NCBI RefSeq assembly: GCF_006715395.1
Contig: NZ_VFNC01000002.1
Location: forward strand, 2,294,001 to 2,358,000
Direction of reading: 5' to 3'
From: Streptomyces sp. SLBN-31
Lineage (GTDB): Bacteria; Actinomycetota; Actinomycetes; Streptomycetales; Streptomycetaceae
DNA: 64,000 nucleotides
The stretch's first letter is position 1. The number at the start of each line of letters is the position of its first letter. Below are positions 18,187 to 27,338 of this stretch, in pieces. A model generated the notes under the pieces. The model saw only the letters and a program-made list of their open reading frames with translations. It was not told the origin of the DNA and did not search any database. A program made the translations under genes and the position numbers.

Positions 18187-19458
18187 CTATCGACCCGGGA
18201 TCGCTGCCAGTTCTCGCGCCAGACGGCGCACCGCCGCGGCAGGGGTCTGGTGGCCCGTCAGGGCGTCCTGCACGACGGCCTGCACCACCAGGCTGACCTG
18301 GTCGTAGCGCGGGCTCTTGGGGCGTGGCATGGCGGACAGCACGCTCTTGCGCAGGGTGGGGAGGTAGGGGAAGCGCCGGATCAGCTCGGGATCCTCGTAC
18401 AGCGCGGCGCGTACGGGCGGCAGCGCGCCGCGGGTGAGGACCTGGCGCTGCACGGGCTCGCTCGTGAGATAGGCGATCAGGCGCGCGGCCGAGTCGGGGT
18501 GCCGGGCGTGGGTGTTGACGGCCAGGTTGGAGCCGCCGAGGACGCTCGTGCCGGGGCCGTCCGGGCCGGGCAGCGGCACGGCGCCGATCTTCCCGGCGAC
18601 CGGGGAGCCCTTGGCCGAGGCGAGGACGTAGGCGTAGGGCCAGTTGCGCAGGAAGAGCAGCCTGCCGCTCTTGAAGGCCTGCTTGGACTCCTCCTCCTTG
18701 TACGTCAGCGCGGCCTTCGGGATCCAGCCCTCGCGGACCCCGCGCGCGAGGAAACCGATCCCCTCCCTGGCCGCCGCGGAGTCCACGGTGACCCGCGCCC
18801 CCTCGTCGCCGAGGATCGTGCCGTGCGCCGAGTAGACGGCCTCGGCCGCGTTGACGGTGAGGCCCTCGTACGGCAGGAACTGGCCCGCGTAGCCGTCGAG
18901 CCCGTACTTGGGCGCGATGGTCTTCGCGTCGTGCTCCAGTTCGGCCCAGGTGCGCGGGGGCGGGACGCCCTCCTTGGCGAGGATGTCCTTGCGGTACAGG
19001 AGCAGGCCGGCGTTGGTGACGTAGGGGACGGCGTACAGGCGGCCGTCGTAGGTCGCCGTGCTCTTGACGGGCCTGAGGAAGGAGTCGAGCGGGAAGCGGT
19101 CGCGGGGCAGCGGACGGATCCAGCCCGCGGCCGCGAACTCCGAGGTCCAGTTGACGTCGATGTTGAGGACGTCGAACCGGCTGCGGTCGCCGCCGCGCAG
19201 GTCGGTGACCATCTGCGCGTGGGTCTCGTCGGCGGAGTCCGGGAGTTCCACGAGCCTGACCCGCTCGCCGGGGTGGGTGCGGTTCCAGCCCTGGAGGAGG
19301 GGGCGGAGATAGCCGGTCAGGTCGCCCGCGGTGGCCAGGGTCAGCGGCCCGCGACCGTCGGCCGGACCCGCGTCGTCCCGGGCGCCCGCGGCGACGTAAC
19401 CGGCCATGACCACGACCAGAACGAGGAGGCCCCTACCCGCGGCACGCATCCACCGCAT
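18187..19458 (-). CDS. Orphan extracellular solute-binding protein
   Basis: 423 residues. The N-terminus MRWMRAAGRGLLVLVVVMAG is a signal or anchor sequence ending near AAGARD, without a lipobox cysteine. The rest is a family 1-type solute-binding protein (NIDVNWTSEFAAAGWI, LYAVPYVTNAGLLLYRKD, EESKQAFKSGRLLFLRNWPYAY). A perfect AAGGAGG lies 5 nt before ATG 19458. There is no adjacent permease gene. It is divergent from the padR-type gene with a palindromic operator between them, suggesting control by that regulator. It may serve as a sensor or as a partner of permeases elsewhere. Confidence 0.88.
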   Translation of the reverse strand: MRWMRAAGRGLLVLVVVMAGYVAAGARDDAGPADGRGPLTLATAGDLTGYLRPLLQGWNRTHPGERVRLVELPDSADETHAQMVTDLRGGDRSRFDVLNIDVNWTSEFAAAGWIRPLPRDRFPLDSFLRPVKSTATYDGRLYAVPYVTNAGLLLYRKDILAKEGVPPPRTWAELEHDAKTIAPKYGLDGYAGQFLPYEGLTVNAAEAVYSAHGTILGDEGARVTVDSAAAREGIGFLARGVREGWIPKAALTYKEEESKQAFKSGRLLFLRNWPYAYVLASAKGSPVAGKIGAVPLPGPDGPGTSVLGGSNLAVNTHARHPDSAARLIAYLTSEPVQRQVLTRGALPPVRAALYEDPELIRRFPYLPTLRKSVLSAMPRPKSPRYDQVSLVVQAVVQDALTGHQTPAAAVRRLARELAAIPGR

Positions 19459-19516
19459 AGGTTCCTCCTTGCACACCCGGCGCCGGGCGTCTTCGCCCGG
19501 AGTCAGAGGCCATGTA

Positions 19517-19529
19517 TACCTGTTAGGTA
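19517..19529. promoter_or_regulatory. Candidate PadR operator (site 1)
   Basis: TACCTGTTAGGTA, palindromic TACCT, 3 nt, AGGTA, extended to 15 bp by flanking A/T. It sits in the 122-bp divergent region between the solute-binding protein and PadR genes, overlapping AT-rich -10-like sequences. The same 13-mer recurs inverted at 18173-18185. Confidence 0.6.
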
Positions 19530-19580
19530 TGGGCGATACTAGGGCCTGGAGCACATTGACCCGACAGGAGGACTGCACAC

Positions 19581-20096
19581 GTGCGCCTGCCCCTCCTGGC
19601 TCTCCTGGCGCGCGGTCCGGCCCACGGCTACGAACTCAAGCAGCACCTTGAGCAGACGCTGGGCTCCGCGTACCCTCAGCCGAACGTCGGCCAGATCTAC
19701 GTAACCCTCGGCCGCCTCGAGAAGCAAGGCCTGATCGAGGGCGAGGACGTCGAGCAGTCGAGCCGACCCAACAAAAAGGTCTACCACCTCACTGAAGCCG
19801 GGCGGCAGGCGCTGCGCGTCTGGTTCGAGGATCCCGAGGACGAGCCGCGGGTGCGGGACGAGTTCTTCATGAAGCTGGCACTCGCTCCGCAGACCGGTCT
19901 CGCCGACCGGATCGCGCTGATCAACAAACAGCGGCGCCAGTATCTGAACACCATGCGGCAGCTGTCGAAGCTGGCGGCCGCGGAAGACCGGGACAACCGC
20001 GTCGCCCATCTGCTGATCGAGGGCGCGATGCTGCACCTGCAGGCCGACCTCGACTGGCTGGAGCGGTGCCAGGAAGAGCTGGAGGAGCTGGAGTGA
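19581..20096 (+). CDS. PadR-family transcriptional regulator
   Basis: 171 residues. The N-terminal winged helix is typical (LLALLARGPAHGYELKQHLE then GQIYVTLGRLEKQGLIEGE and KKVYHLTEAG), followed by a C-terminal dimerisation helix region. GTG 19581 has AGGAGG 9 nt upstream. It overlaps the following ABC ATPase gene by 4 bp. PadR repressors next to ABC exporters usually respond to the exported compound, so this is probably an autoregulated exporter operon. Confidence 0.94.
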   Translation: MRLPLLALLARGPAHGYELKQHLEQTLGSAYPQPNVGQIYVTLGRLEKQGLIEGEDVEQSSRPNKKVYHLTEAGRQALRVWFEDPEDEPRVRDEFFMKLALAPQTGLADRIALINKQRRQYLNTMRQLSKLAAAEDRDNRVAHLLIEGAMLHLQADLDWLERCQEELEELE

Positions 20097-20845
20097 ACGA
20101 CGGTCCCGCTCCCGTGCTGCGCGCCGAGAGCCTGGTCAAGACGCATTACGGCGAGGGCGCCCCGGCGCACGCGGTGCGCGGGGTCGACCTGTGTGTACGC
20201 CCCGGCGAGTTCGTGGCCGTCACCGGCCCGTCCGGAGCCGGCAAGTCGACACTGCTGCATCTGCTGGGCGGTCTGCAACGACCCGACGGCGGCCGTATCT
20301 GGCTGGACGGCGAATGCGCGGACGCCTGGAGCGAGGCGCGCTGGGCGGTGGAGCGCCGCAAGCGGATCGGGATCGTCTTCCAGTTCTTCAACCTGGTCTC
20401 GAACCTGTCCGTCGCCGACAACGTGGAGCTGCCCGCACTGCTCGCCGGGGTGTCGCCGAAGCGGGCCCGGGCCGAGCGGGAGGAGCTGCTGGCCGAGCTC
20501 GGCCTCGACGGCAAGGAACGCAGCCTGCCCGGCGAGCTGTCCGGCGGTGAGCAGCAGCGGGTCGCGCTGGCCCGCGCCCTGGTCAACCACCCCCCGCTGC
20601 TGCTCGCCGACGAGCCCGCCGGCAGTCTCGACAGCAAGGGCACCCGCGAGGTGATGCGGCTGCTGTCCCGCTTCCACGGACGCGGCCAGACGATCGTGCT
20701 GGTCACCCATGACGCGCGGCTGGCCAGCGCCGCGGACCGGGTGATCTCCTTCTTCGACGGCCGCATAGCCGACGACGCGGAACTGGACGGCGCCCCGAAG
20801 TCCCGCAGGAGCGGCATATCCGGGGTGCTGGAGCTCAGGGACTGA
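20093..20845 (+). CDS. ABC transporter ATP-binding protein, MacB/LolD type
   Basis: 250 residues. Walker A GPSGAGKST, signature LSGGEQQRVALARAL, Walker B LLADEPAGSLD and H-loop VTHD, in the layout of ATPases that work with FtsX-type permeases. It starts at GTG 20093 overlapping the padR-type stop, and the permease gene begins 39 bp downstream. It powers a mechanotransmission-type export or membrane-extraction system rather than classical channel transport. Confidence 0.94.
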   Translation: MNDGPAPVLRAESLVKTHYGEGAPAHAVRGVDLCVRPGEFVAVTGPSGAGKSTLLHLLGGLQRPDGGRIWLDGECADAWSEARWAVERRKRIGIVFQFFNLVSNLSVADNVELPALLAGVSPKRARAEREELLAELGLDGKERSLPGELSGGEQQRVALARALVNHPPLLLADEPAGSLDSKGTREVMRLLSRFHGRGQTIVLVTHDARLASAADRVISFFDGRIADDAELDGAPKSRRSGISGVLELRD

Positions 20846-20884
20846 GATGCGGACGTACCACGCTCTCCGGAGGCACTGATCCGC

Positions 20885-23227
20885 ATGCGAGCCACCCTGC
20901 GCTGGGCGCACTCCGATCTGCGCACGCACCGCGGCGAGGCGCTGTTCCTGGTCCTGGCCACCGCCGGGATCGTGGTGTCGCTGCTGCTGGCCACCGCCCT
21001 GTTCGGCTACGCCACCAACCCCTGGCAGCGGGTCTTCGCCGAGTCGCGCGGCGCCCACGTCTGGATCCACACCAGCCAGTCCGCCAAGGTCGGCCGGCTC
21101 ACGGGGCTGGACGGCGTCGATTCCGTCGCCGGCCCCTACCCCACCGCCTCCGCGACCCTCGCCTCCCGCGGCGCCCGGGCCGCCGTCGAACTGCGCGCGA
21201 CACCCGACCGTCCCGCCGTCGGCCGGCCCCTCGTCGCCTCCGGCCGCTGGCTGAACGCCCGGACCCCGGACGGCGTGGTCCTGGAGAGCAGCCTGGCCCG
21301 CGCCCTGCTCGCCGAACCGGGCGACACGCTCACCCTGCCGGGCACCGGGCGGAGGGTGACCGTCCTGGGCGTGGCCGACGCGGCCGAGCCGCGCTACCAC
21401 GCGGGCGAGCGGCCGGGCCTGGTCTGGGCGCTGCCGTCCGCCGTGCCCCACCCGACCGGCCGGGTCATCGGCCTGCGCCTGACCGACCCCGAGGACACCG
21501 ACTACGTCGTCCAGCGCGCCGTCACCGTCCTCGGCGCCGGAGCCGTGGGCGAGGTCTCCACCTGGCAGCAGGCGCGCGCCGAGGCCCAGGGCGACTACCG
21601 GCTGCTCGGTCAGGTGCTGGGCCTGTTCGGGCTCGGCGCGCTGATCGCCGCCGGTCTGGCGGTCCACGGCGCGATCGCCACCCGTATCCGCGGCCACCTG
21701 CGGGACATCTCGGTCCTGAAGGCGATCGGCTTCACACCGGGCCAGGTCGTACGGGTCTTCCTCTCACAGCACCTCGCCTACGCGCTGCTCGGCGCCGTGG
21801 CCGCGGCGGCGCTGACGGAAACACTGGGCAGCCGCTTCCCGGGCCGCCTCGGGGACGCGGTCGCCGTCTGGCAGGGGCTGCCCGGCTACACCGCGGCGCT
21901 GTTCGCGGTCCCGGTGGGCGCGGTGCTGTTCATCGGCGCGACGACGGGCCTGGCGGCCTGGCGCGCGGGGCGGGTGCCGCCGGTGCCGGGAGTACGGCCC
22001 GTCGGAGCCCGGGGAGAGCGTGTCCCGGGCGGAGTACGGACGACGCCGGGCGTGCGTGCCGTGTCCCTGCCGGCCGGGCAGCTCTCCGCGCTCTCCCGGC
22101 GCGCGCTCGGCACCCGGCTGTCGCCCGCGCTGGTGCTGGGCTGGCACACGGTCGTCAGCCGTCGTCTGCGGTCGGTGACGACCGTGGCCCGGCTGGCTCT
22201 GCCCCTGCTGCTGATCGTCGTCGCGATGTCCGCCTGGACCACCATCGACCGCTTCCACAGCAGCCCGGAGCGGATCGGTCTGCCGGCCGCCCTCACCGTC
22301 CACGCCAACGACGGCCTGGGCGAGCACGGCACCCGTGCCCTGCTGGACCGTGACCCGCAGGTCGCCGCGGCCTACCCCGGCCTGGAGGTGGCCGCCCTGG
22401 TCCCCGGCCAGACCGCCACCATCGCCCTGCGCGGCCTGGGCACCCGCCAGGACCCCTACCCGTACGCCCTCGCCGAGGGCCGCCCCGCGCGCGGGGACGA
22501 CGAGGCGGTGGCCGGGCAGGGCCTCCTCGACCTGCTGGACGTACGGATCGGCGACTGGGTCCGCCTCACCGTCGGCGACCAGCCGCAGATCCTGCACATC
22601 GTCGGCCGCAGCATCGAACCGGAGAACGCCGGCCGGGTCGTCTCCACCTCCCTCGACACCCTCCACCAGAACGACCCCCGCCTGACCCCGACCCTCTACC
22701 AGGTACGGCTGCGCCCAGGCGCCGAGCCCCGCGCGGTGGCGGCCCGCCTGACCGCCGCCGGGCACGGACGGCTGGACGTGCACGCCGTGACCAACCCGGC
22801 CGACGGGCTCTCACCGCTGCGCGGAGTCGTGGCCGGACTGATCGCCGTCCTCGCCCTGATCGGCCTGATCGAGCTGCTCACCGCCATCGGCGGCACCGTC
22901 CGCGAGGGCGAACGCGATCTCCTCGCCCTCAAGGCCATCGGCCTCTCCCCCCGCCAGATCACCGCGATCACCGTCACCGCCAGCGGCTGCACGGCCCTGG
23001 CCGCCGCCCTCGTCGGCACCGCCCTGGGCACGCCCCTCGCGCACTGGCTGATCAACTCCCAGGGCAGGTCGAGCGGTATCGGCTCGGGGATCGCCCAGGC
23101 CCCGTCGCCGGCGCTGCTGGTGCTGCTCGGGGTGGCGGCGGTGCTGGGCGCCACGGGACTCGCCGCCCTCCCGGCGGCACGAGCGGCCCGCCGGCGCCTG
23201 GCGGACACCCTGAGCGCGGTGGCGTGA
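20885..23227 (+). CDS. FtsX-like ABC permease (two FtsX domains)
   Basis: 780 residues. An N-terminal helix (about 18-40) is followed by a large extracytoplasmic domain, three helices (about 240-360) with IRGHLRDISVLKAIGFTPGQ between them, a linker, then a second helix-domain-three-helix unit with EGERDLLALKAIGLSPRQI near the C-terminus. Paired FtsX repeats are typical of actinobacterial MacB-like exporters. The cargo is unknown; possibilities include peptides, lipoproteins or antibiotics. It is the last gene of the PadR operon. Confidence 0.93.
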   Translation: MRATLRWAHSDLRTHRGEALFLVLATAGIVVSLLLATALFGYATNPWQRVFAESRGAHVWIHTSQSAKVGRLTGLDGVDSVAGPYPTASATLASRGARAAVELRATPDRPAVGRPLVASGRWLNARTPDGVVLESSLARALLAEPGDTLTLPGTGRRVTVLGVADAAEPRYHAGERPGLVWALPSAVPHPTGRVIGLRLTDPEDTDYVVQRAVTVLGAGAVGEVSTWQQARAEAQGDYRLLGQVLGLFGLGALIAAGLAVHGAIATRIRGHLRDISVLKAIGFTPGQVVRVFLSQHLAYALLGAVAAAALTETLGSRFPGRLGDAVAVWQGLPGYTAALFAVPVGAVLFIGATTGLAAWRAGRVPPVPGVRPVGARGERVPGGVRTTPGVRAVSLPAGQLSALSRRALGTRLSPALVLGWHTVVSRRLRSVTTVARLALPLLLIVVAMSAWTTIDRFHSSPERIGLPAALTVHANDGLGEHGTRALLDRDPQVAAAYPGLEVAALVPGQTATIALRGLGTRQDPYPYALAEGRPARGDDEAVAGQGLLDLLDVRIGDWVRLTVGDQPQILHIVGRSIEPENAGRVVSTSLDTLHQNDPRLTPTLYQVRLRPGAEPRAVAARLTAAGHGRLDVHAVTNPADGLSPLRGVVAGLIAVLALIGLIELLTAIGGTVREGERDLLALKAIGLSPRQITAITVTASGCTALAAALVGTALGTPLAHWLINSQGRSSGIGSGIAQAPSPALLVLLGVAAVLGATGLAALPAARAARRRLADTLSAVA

Positions 23228-23235
23228 GAGCGGTG

Positions 23236-23271
23236 GCCTGAGCGGGCCGGTCATCCACCACCCGCTCAGGC
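23236..23271. terminator. Bidirectional terminator between FtsX-type permease gene and pgi
   Basis: 11-bp perfect stem (23236-23246 with 23261-23271), 14-nt loop, between two convergent genes. Confidence 0.75.
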
Positions 23272-23281
23272 GCAAAGATGG

Positions 23282-24937
23282 TCAGGCGCGTCCGCGCAGT
23301 TCCCGGTACTTGGCCACCAGCGCCTTGCTGGAGGCGTCCAGACCCGGCACGTCCGCGCCCTCCGTCAGCGCGGGCTCGACCCGCTTGGCCAGCACCTTGC
23401 CCAGCTCCACGCCCCACTGGTCGAAGGAGTCGATGTTCCACACGGCACCCTGGACGAACACCTTGTGCTCGTAGAGGGCGATCAGCTGCCCCAGCACGGA
23501 CGGCGTCAGCTCACGCGCGAGGATCGTGGTCGTCGGGTGGTTGCCCTTGAACGTCTTGTGCGCCACCAGCTCCTCCGGCACACCCTCCGCACGCACCTCG
23601 TCCGGCGTCTTGCCGAAGGCCAACGCCTGCGTCTGCGCGAAGAAGTTGGCCATCAGCAGGTCGTGCTGCGCCTTCAGCGCCTCGCTCAGCTCCGCGACCG
23701 GCTCGGCGAACCCGATGAAGTCCGCGGGGATCAGCTTCGTGCCCTGGTGGATCAACTGGTAGTAGGCGTGCTGGCCGTTGGTGCCGGGCGTGCCCCACAC
23801 CACCGGTCCGGTCTGCCAGTCGACCTCCTGCCCGTCCCGGCCCACGTACTTGCCGTTGGACTCCATGTCCAGCTGCTGCAGGTACGCCGTGAACTTGGAG
23901 AGGTAGTGGCTGTACGGCAGCACCGCGTGCGACTGGGCGTCGAAGAAGTTGCCGTACCAGATGCCCAGCAGACCGAGCAGCAGCGGCACGTTGGACTCGG
24001 CGGGCGCGGTCCTGAAGTGCTCGTCGACCAGCCGGAACCCGTCGAGCATCTCCCGGAAGCGGTCCGGGCCGACGGCGATCATCAGGGACAGGCCGATCGC
24101 GGAGTCGTAGGAGTAGCGGCCGCCGACCCAGTCCCAGAACTCGAACATGTTCGCCGTGTCGATGCCGAAGTCGGCCACCTTCTCGGCGTTCGTCGACAGG
24201 GCCACGAAGTGCTTGGCGACCGCCTCCTGACCGGCCTTCAGCTCACCGAGCAGCCACTCGCGCGCCGAGGTCGCGTTGGTGATCGTCTCGATGGTGGTGA
24301 ACGTCTTGGACGCGATGACGAACAGCGTCTCGGCGGCGTCCAGGTCGCGGGTGGCCTCGTGCAGATCGGCGCCGTCGACGTTCGACACGAAGCGGACCGT
24401 GAGGTCGCGGTCCGTGTAGGCGCGCAGCACCTCGTAGGCCATCGCGGGGCCGAGGTCCGAGCCGCCGATGCCCACGTTGACGACGTTCTTGATGCGCTTG
24501 CCGGTGTGGCCGGTCCAGGCGCCGGAGCGGACGCGGTCGGCGAAGCCGGCCATCTTGTCGAGGACCGCGTGCACGCGCGGGACCACGTTCTCGCCGTCGA
24601 CCTCGATCACCGCGTCGGGTGCGGCGCGCAGGGCGGTGTGCAGGACCGCGCGGTCCTCCGTCGTGTTGATCTTCTCACCGCGGAACATGGCGTCGCGCAG
24701 CCCGAACACGTCGGTGGCGGCGGCGAGTTCACGCAGCAGGCGGAGGGTCTCGTCGGTGACCAGGTGCTTGGAGCAGTCGACGTACAGGTCTCCCACCTCG
24801 AGCGTGTGTCCGCTGCCGCGGCCCGGGTCGGCGGCGAACAGCTCCCGCAGATGGGTGCCGGAGAGCTCCTCGCGGTGCTTGGCCAGCGCGGTCCACTCGG
24901 GCATCTGGTTGAGCCTGGTACGGCCGTCTGCGTTCAT
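23282..24937 (-). CDS. pgi: Glucose-6-phosphate isomerase
   Basis: Interconverts glucose-6-phosphate and fructose-6-phosphate; 551 residues, full length. [14 protein letters not shown] binds the sugar phosphate, the two PGI signatures appear as [22 protein letters not shown] and [16 protein letters not shown], and the C-terminal GVELGK is present. ATG 24937 matches family length. It is transcribed alone leftward, opposite to the pentose phosphate operon. Confidence 0.97.
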   Translation of the reverse strand: MNADGRTRLNQMPEWTALAKHREELSGTHLRELFAADPGRGSGHTLEVGDLYVDCSKHLVTDETLRLLRELAAATDVFGLRDAMFRGEKINTTEDRAVLHTALRAAPDAVIEVDGENVVPRVHAVLDKMAGFADRVRSGAWTGHTGKRIKNVVNVGIGGSDLGPAMAYEVLRAYTDRDLTVRFVSNVDGADLHEATRDLDAAETLFVIASKTFTTIETITNATSAREWLLGELKAGQEAVAKHFVALSTNAEKVADFGIDTANMFEFWDWVGGRYSYDSAIGLSLMIAVGPDRFREMLDGFRLVDEHFRTAPAESNVPLLLGLLGIWYGNFFDAQSHAVLPYSHYLSKFTAYLQQLDMESNGKYVGRDGQEVDWQTGPVVWGTPGTNGQHAYYQLIHQGTKLIPADFIGFAEPVAELSEALKAQHDLLMANFFAQTQALAFGKTPDEVRAEGVPEELVAHKTFKGNHPTTTILARELTPSVLGQLIALYEHKVFVQGAVWNIDSFDQWGVELGKVLAKRVEPALTEGADVPGLDASSKALVAKYRELRGRA

Positions 24938-24989
24938 GTGCGACTTCAGCCTTCTTTCGTGCCTGTCCCAGCTGTTCCAACCTAGTTGA

Positions 24990-26258
24990 TCAGCGCGGCG
25001 CGTGAGCCGTGGTGGCGTCGTCGTGCGGCGCAACAACAGGTACGTTCACCTTGAGCGCGGGTATCAGCGCGATGACGGCGAGGACGAAGAAGGCCGCTGT
25101 CAGCAGGGGCGGGGTGTTGAGGCCCCAGGCGGTGGCGACGGCGCCGCCGAGGAGGGCACCCAGCGGGACTCCGGCGTAGGACAGGGTGCGGAAGGCTGAG
25201 CTGACGCGGCCGAGCATGTCGGCGGGGCTGCATTCCTGCATCAGGGTCGTGGTGTTGACGTTCCACACCATGCCCATCAGTCCGAAGACCGCGATCGCCA
25301 CCACCAGGACGAGCAGGCTGCGCACGCTGCCCATGACGACCAGAGCCGCGGTCTGCGCGGTGCCGGCGGTCAGCACGGCCCGCAGCCGGCCGAGACGGGC
25401 GACGAACCGACCGTTCACCACTCCCCCGACCAGGCTGCCCAGGGTGACCGCGGTGCCGGCCGCGGCGTATCCGGCGGTGCCGCCGTGCAGCCAGCCGGTC
25501 ACGAGGACCACCAGAGTGGCGAGCTGGGCGCCCATGCCGATGTTGCACAGGGCCGTGGCGGCGCACAGTCCGCGCAGGGCACGGTCCCGGGCGAGGGTGC
25601 GCAGTCCCTCAGCGATCTCCCGGCGCAGGGTGCTCCCAGCCACCGCCGCTCTGCGCTGCGGGGCGGCAGTCCGCAGCGAGGCGACCAGGGCCGCGGCCAC
25701 CAGGAAGGTCGCCGCGTCGACCGCGAACGGCGCGGCGGCACCGGCCGCCAGCAGCAGGGGGACGGCCGGGGCGCCCAGCAGTCCGCCGGCGATGCGCTGC
25801 CCCGTCAGCAGCCGGGCGTTCGCACTGCCGAGGACCTCACGGTCCACCAGGACCGGCAGCAGGGCCGTGGACGCGTTGTCGAACAGGGTCTGGAGCGTGG
25901 TCAGGGTGAAGGCCAGGGCGATCAGCAGCCCGATGGAGGCGTGTCCGAGGGCGACGGCGACCGCGAAGGAGGCGACCAGCAGCCCTCGTAACGCGTCCAC
26001 CGTCCACATCGCCCGCCGCTGGTCCACCCGGTCGGCCACCGCACCGCCGAGCAGCCCGAAGGCGAGCCAGGGCAGATAGCCGCAGGCGGTCACCGTCGCG
26101 ACCAGCAGCGGCCGGTCCGTGAGCCGCACGGCGAGCAGGGGCAGCGCCGCACCGCGCAGGGCGTCCCCGAAGCTGGAGAGCACGGCGGCGCTCCACAACC
26201 GCCCGAACCCCCCGCGCCACGCCGGCGCGCGCACCCCCGCGGACTCGACCGTCGCCAC
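24990..26258 (-). CDS. MFS efflux transporter (MFS_3 / macrolide-efflux type)
   Basis: 422 residues with about twelve membrane helices. The loop [22 protein letters not shown] after helix 2-3 is the MFS motif A equivalent, and [23 protein letters not shown] is typical of MefA/EntS-like exporters. GTG 26258 has GAGGGGGA 3-4 nt upstream. Upstream, at 26300-26322, lies an exact RecA-NDp/PafBC-type promoter identical in plan to those of uvrA, uvrB and ogt, so it is probably induced by DNA damage. The substrate is unknown; a DNA-damaging metabolite is a reasonable guess. Confidence 0.9.
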   Translation of the reverse strand: MATVESAGVRAPAWRGGFGRLWSAAVLSSFGDALRGAALPLLAVRLTDRPLLVATVTACGYLPWLAFGLLGGAVADRVDQRRAMWTVDALRGLLVASFAVAVALGHASIGLLIALAFTLTTLQTLFDNASTALLPVLVDREVLGSANARLLTGQRIAGGLLGAPAVPLLLAAGAAAPFAVDAATFLVAAALVASLRTAAPQRRAAVAGSTLRREIAEGLRTLARDRALRGLCAATALCNIGMGAQLATLVVLVTGWLHGGTAGYAAAGTAVTLGSLVGGVVNGRFVARLGRLRAVLTAGTAQTAALVVMGSVRSLLVLVVAIAVFGLMGMVWNVNTTTLMQECSPADMLGRVSSAFRTLSYAGVPLGALLGGAVATAWGLNTPPLLTAAFFVLAVIALIPALKVNVPVVAPHDDATTAHAPR

Positions 26259-26299
26259 AGCTCCCCCTCACGATTCGTCCGTATCGAGACGATGCACAA

Positions 26300-26322
26300 A
26301 CCGTAGAGGGTGCCACTGACAA
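26300..26322 (-). promoter_or_regulatory. RecA-NDp/PafBC-type damage promoter of MFS gene
   Basis: Leftward TTGTCAGTG (26322-26314), 8 nt, TACGGT (26305-26300), matching TTGTCRGTG-N8-TANNNT exactly; the -10 ends 41 nt before the GTG start. Confidence 0.75.
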
Positions 26323-26446
26323 TCGATGCGGGAGCGGGCGGGCAGCCGCTGTGGGTGCAGGAGGGCAGCCGATGCCCGCGGGCGGGCAGCCGGTGCGAAA
26401 CAGCTCCGGCCAGGCGCCCTCTCGGTGCCCGGCCGGCTTTCAACTC

Positions 26447-26782
26447 CTAGATCTCGCCCCGCAGTTTGGCGAGTGCCTCGGCGAGGATGGCCTCGCCGTC
26501 CGCGTCGCTGCGCCGCTCCCGGACGTACGCGAGGTGCGTCTTGTAGGGCTCGGTGCGCGGCGGGTCCGGCGGGTTGTCCCGGTCCTGTCCGGCGGGGAAG
26601 CCGCAGCGCGGGCAGTCCCAGGTCTCGGGAACCTGCGCGTCGCTGGCGAAGCTGGGCTGCGTCTCGTGCCCGTTGGAGCACCAGAAGGAGATGCGCAGAC
26701 GCGGCGCGGACTCGCCGCGCTCGGCCTCGCCCATCGGCCCCGCCCCGACCCGGCTTCCTCGGATCGCGTTGCCACTTGCCAC
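26447..26782 (-). CDS. RNA polymerase-binding protein, RbpA family (RbpB-like paralogue)
   Basis: 111 residues. RbpA proteins bind sigma and the RNA polymerase beta' subunit and stabilise open complexes in actinobacteria. The N-terminal RGSR basic motif, zinc ligands Cys35, His39, Cys57 and Cys60, and the C-terminal sigma-interacting helix (YKTHLAYVRERRS to LAKLRGEI) are all present. The sequence differs from classical RbpA (no RTHWDML), which suggests the second Streptomyces paralogue. GTG 26782 has AGGGAG 8 nt upstream. The upstream region has an unusual mirrored element (see the repeat entry). Confidence 0.85.
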   Translation of the reverse strand: MASGNAIRGSRVGAGPMGEAERGESAPRLRISFWCSNGHETQPSFASDAQVPETWDCPRCGFPAGQDRDNPPDPPRTEPYKTHLAYVRERRSDADGEAILAEALAKLRGEI

Positions 26783-26852
26783 GGTCGTAACTCCCTGCGT
26801 GATGGTGCCGCGAAGCGAGTCGGCGTTTCGCTTCGTTGCGAGCGCCTCAGTC

Positions 26853-26964
26853 TACGTAAGGCCCAACGCACGTCCAGTGGTTGGAGTTACCGCCCCCACA
26901 CCTAGACGCAAGCCCCATGATAGGCCGCGCTCAGCTGCGCGTACCGAACATGGGGCCTTACGTA
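26853..26964. repeat. Inverted 12-bp elements upstream of the rbpA-type gene
   Basis: GGGCCTTACGTA occurs leftward at 26864-26853 and rightward at 26953-26964, 88 nt apart. The leftward copy runs directly into TAGACT (26854-26849), a good -10 for the rbpA-type gene; the rightward copy runs into TATGGAAT. Either a regulator site or two divergent promoters sharing one element; the arms could also form a long hairpin. Confidence 0.5.
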
Positions 26965-27009
26965 TGGAATGAAGGTGCTGTGTGTGCGTTGCCGCTCAGC
27001 CGTTCGACG

Positions 27010-27243
27010 TCAGGACGTCTTCATGATGAGGCCGAGTACGACAATGCACGCGAACCACAGCAGACCGATCACCAGGGTGATGCGGTCGAGGTTGCGCTCG
27101 GCGACCGAGGAGCCGCCGACGGACGACTGCATACCGCCACCGAACATGTCGGAGAGGCCGCCGCCCTTCCCCTTGTGCATCAGCACCAGCAGCATCAGCA
27201 GCAGGCTGAAGACGATCAGGGCGATCGAGAACCCCAAAACCAC
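27010..27243 (-). CDS. secG: Preprotein translocase subunit SecG
   Basis: 77 residues with two membrane helices: VLGFSIALIVFSLLLMLLVL and the last 25 residues (ITLVIGLLWFACIVVLGLI). Between them is the Gly-rich loop HKGKGGGLSDMFGGGMQSS with the SAERNLDR-like segment typical of SecG. It associates with SecYE. It starts at GTG 27243 with GAGGAAG about 11 nt upstream. It lies between tpiA and the rbpA-type gene, as in other actinobacteria. Confidence 0.93.
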   Translation of the reverse strand: MVLGFSIALIVFSLLLMLLVLMHKGKGGGLSDMFGGGMQSSVGGSSVAERNLDRITLVIGLLWFACIVVLGLIMKTS

Positions 27244-27278
27244 GGCTGGACCAACTTCCTCGGATTCGGACGGACGAC

Positions 27279-27307
27279 GCGGGGTCCGGCACAGTGCCGG
27301 ACCCCGC
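27279..27307 (-). terminator. Terminator downstream of tpiA
   Basis: Perfect 13-bp stem (27279-27291 with 27295-27307) and 3-nt loop, 32 nt past the tpiA stop; it also separates tpiA from secG. Confidence 0.85.
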
Positions 27308-27338
27308 AAGGGTACGACGGATCGGGCCTAGCGCATAC

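Noticed and set aside
26339..26392. Three copies of GGGCAGCCG at about 21-23 bp spacing between the MFS gene and the rbpA-type gene
   Set aside because: Short, GC-rich and imperfectly spaced; expected by composition in such DNA.
26966..26990. GGAAT-N17-GTT resembling a sigma-R (thiol stress) promoter
   Set aside because: Spacing is one short of the usual 18 and it points antisense into secG; more likely chance, though noted with the mirrored element.
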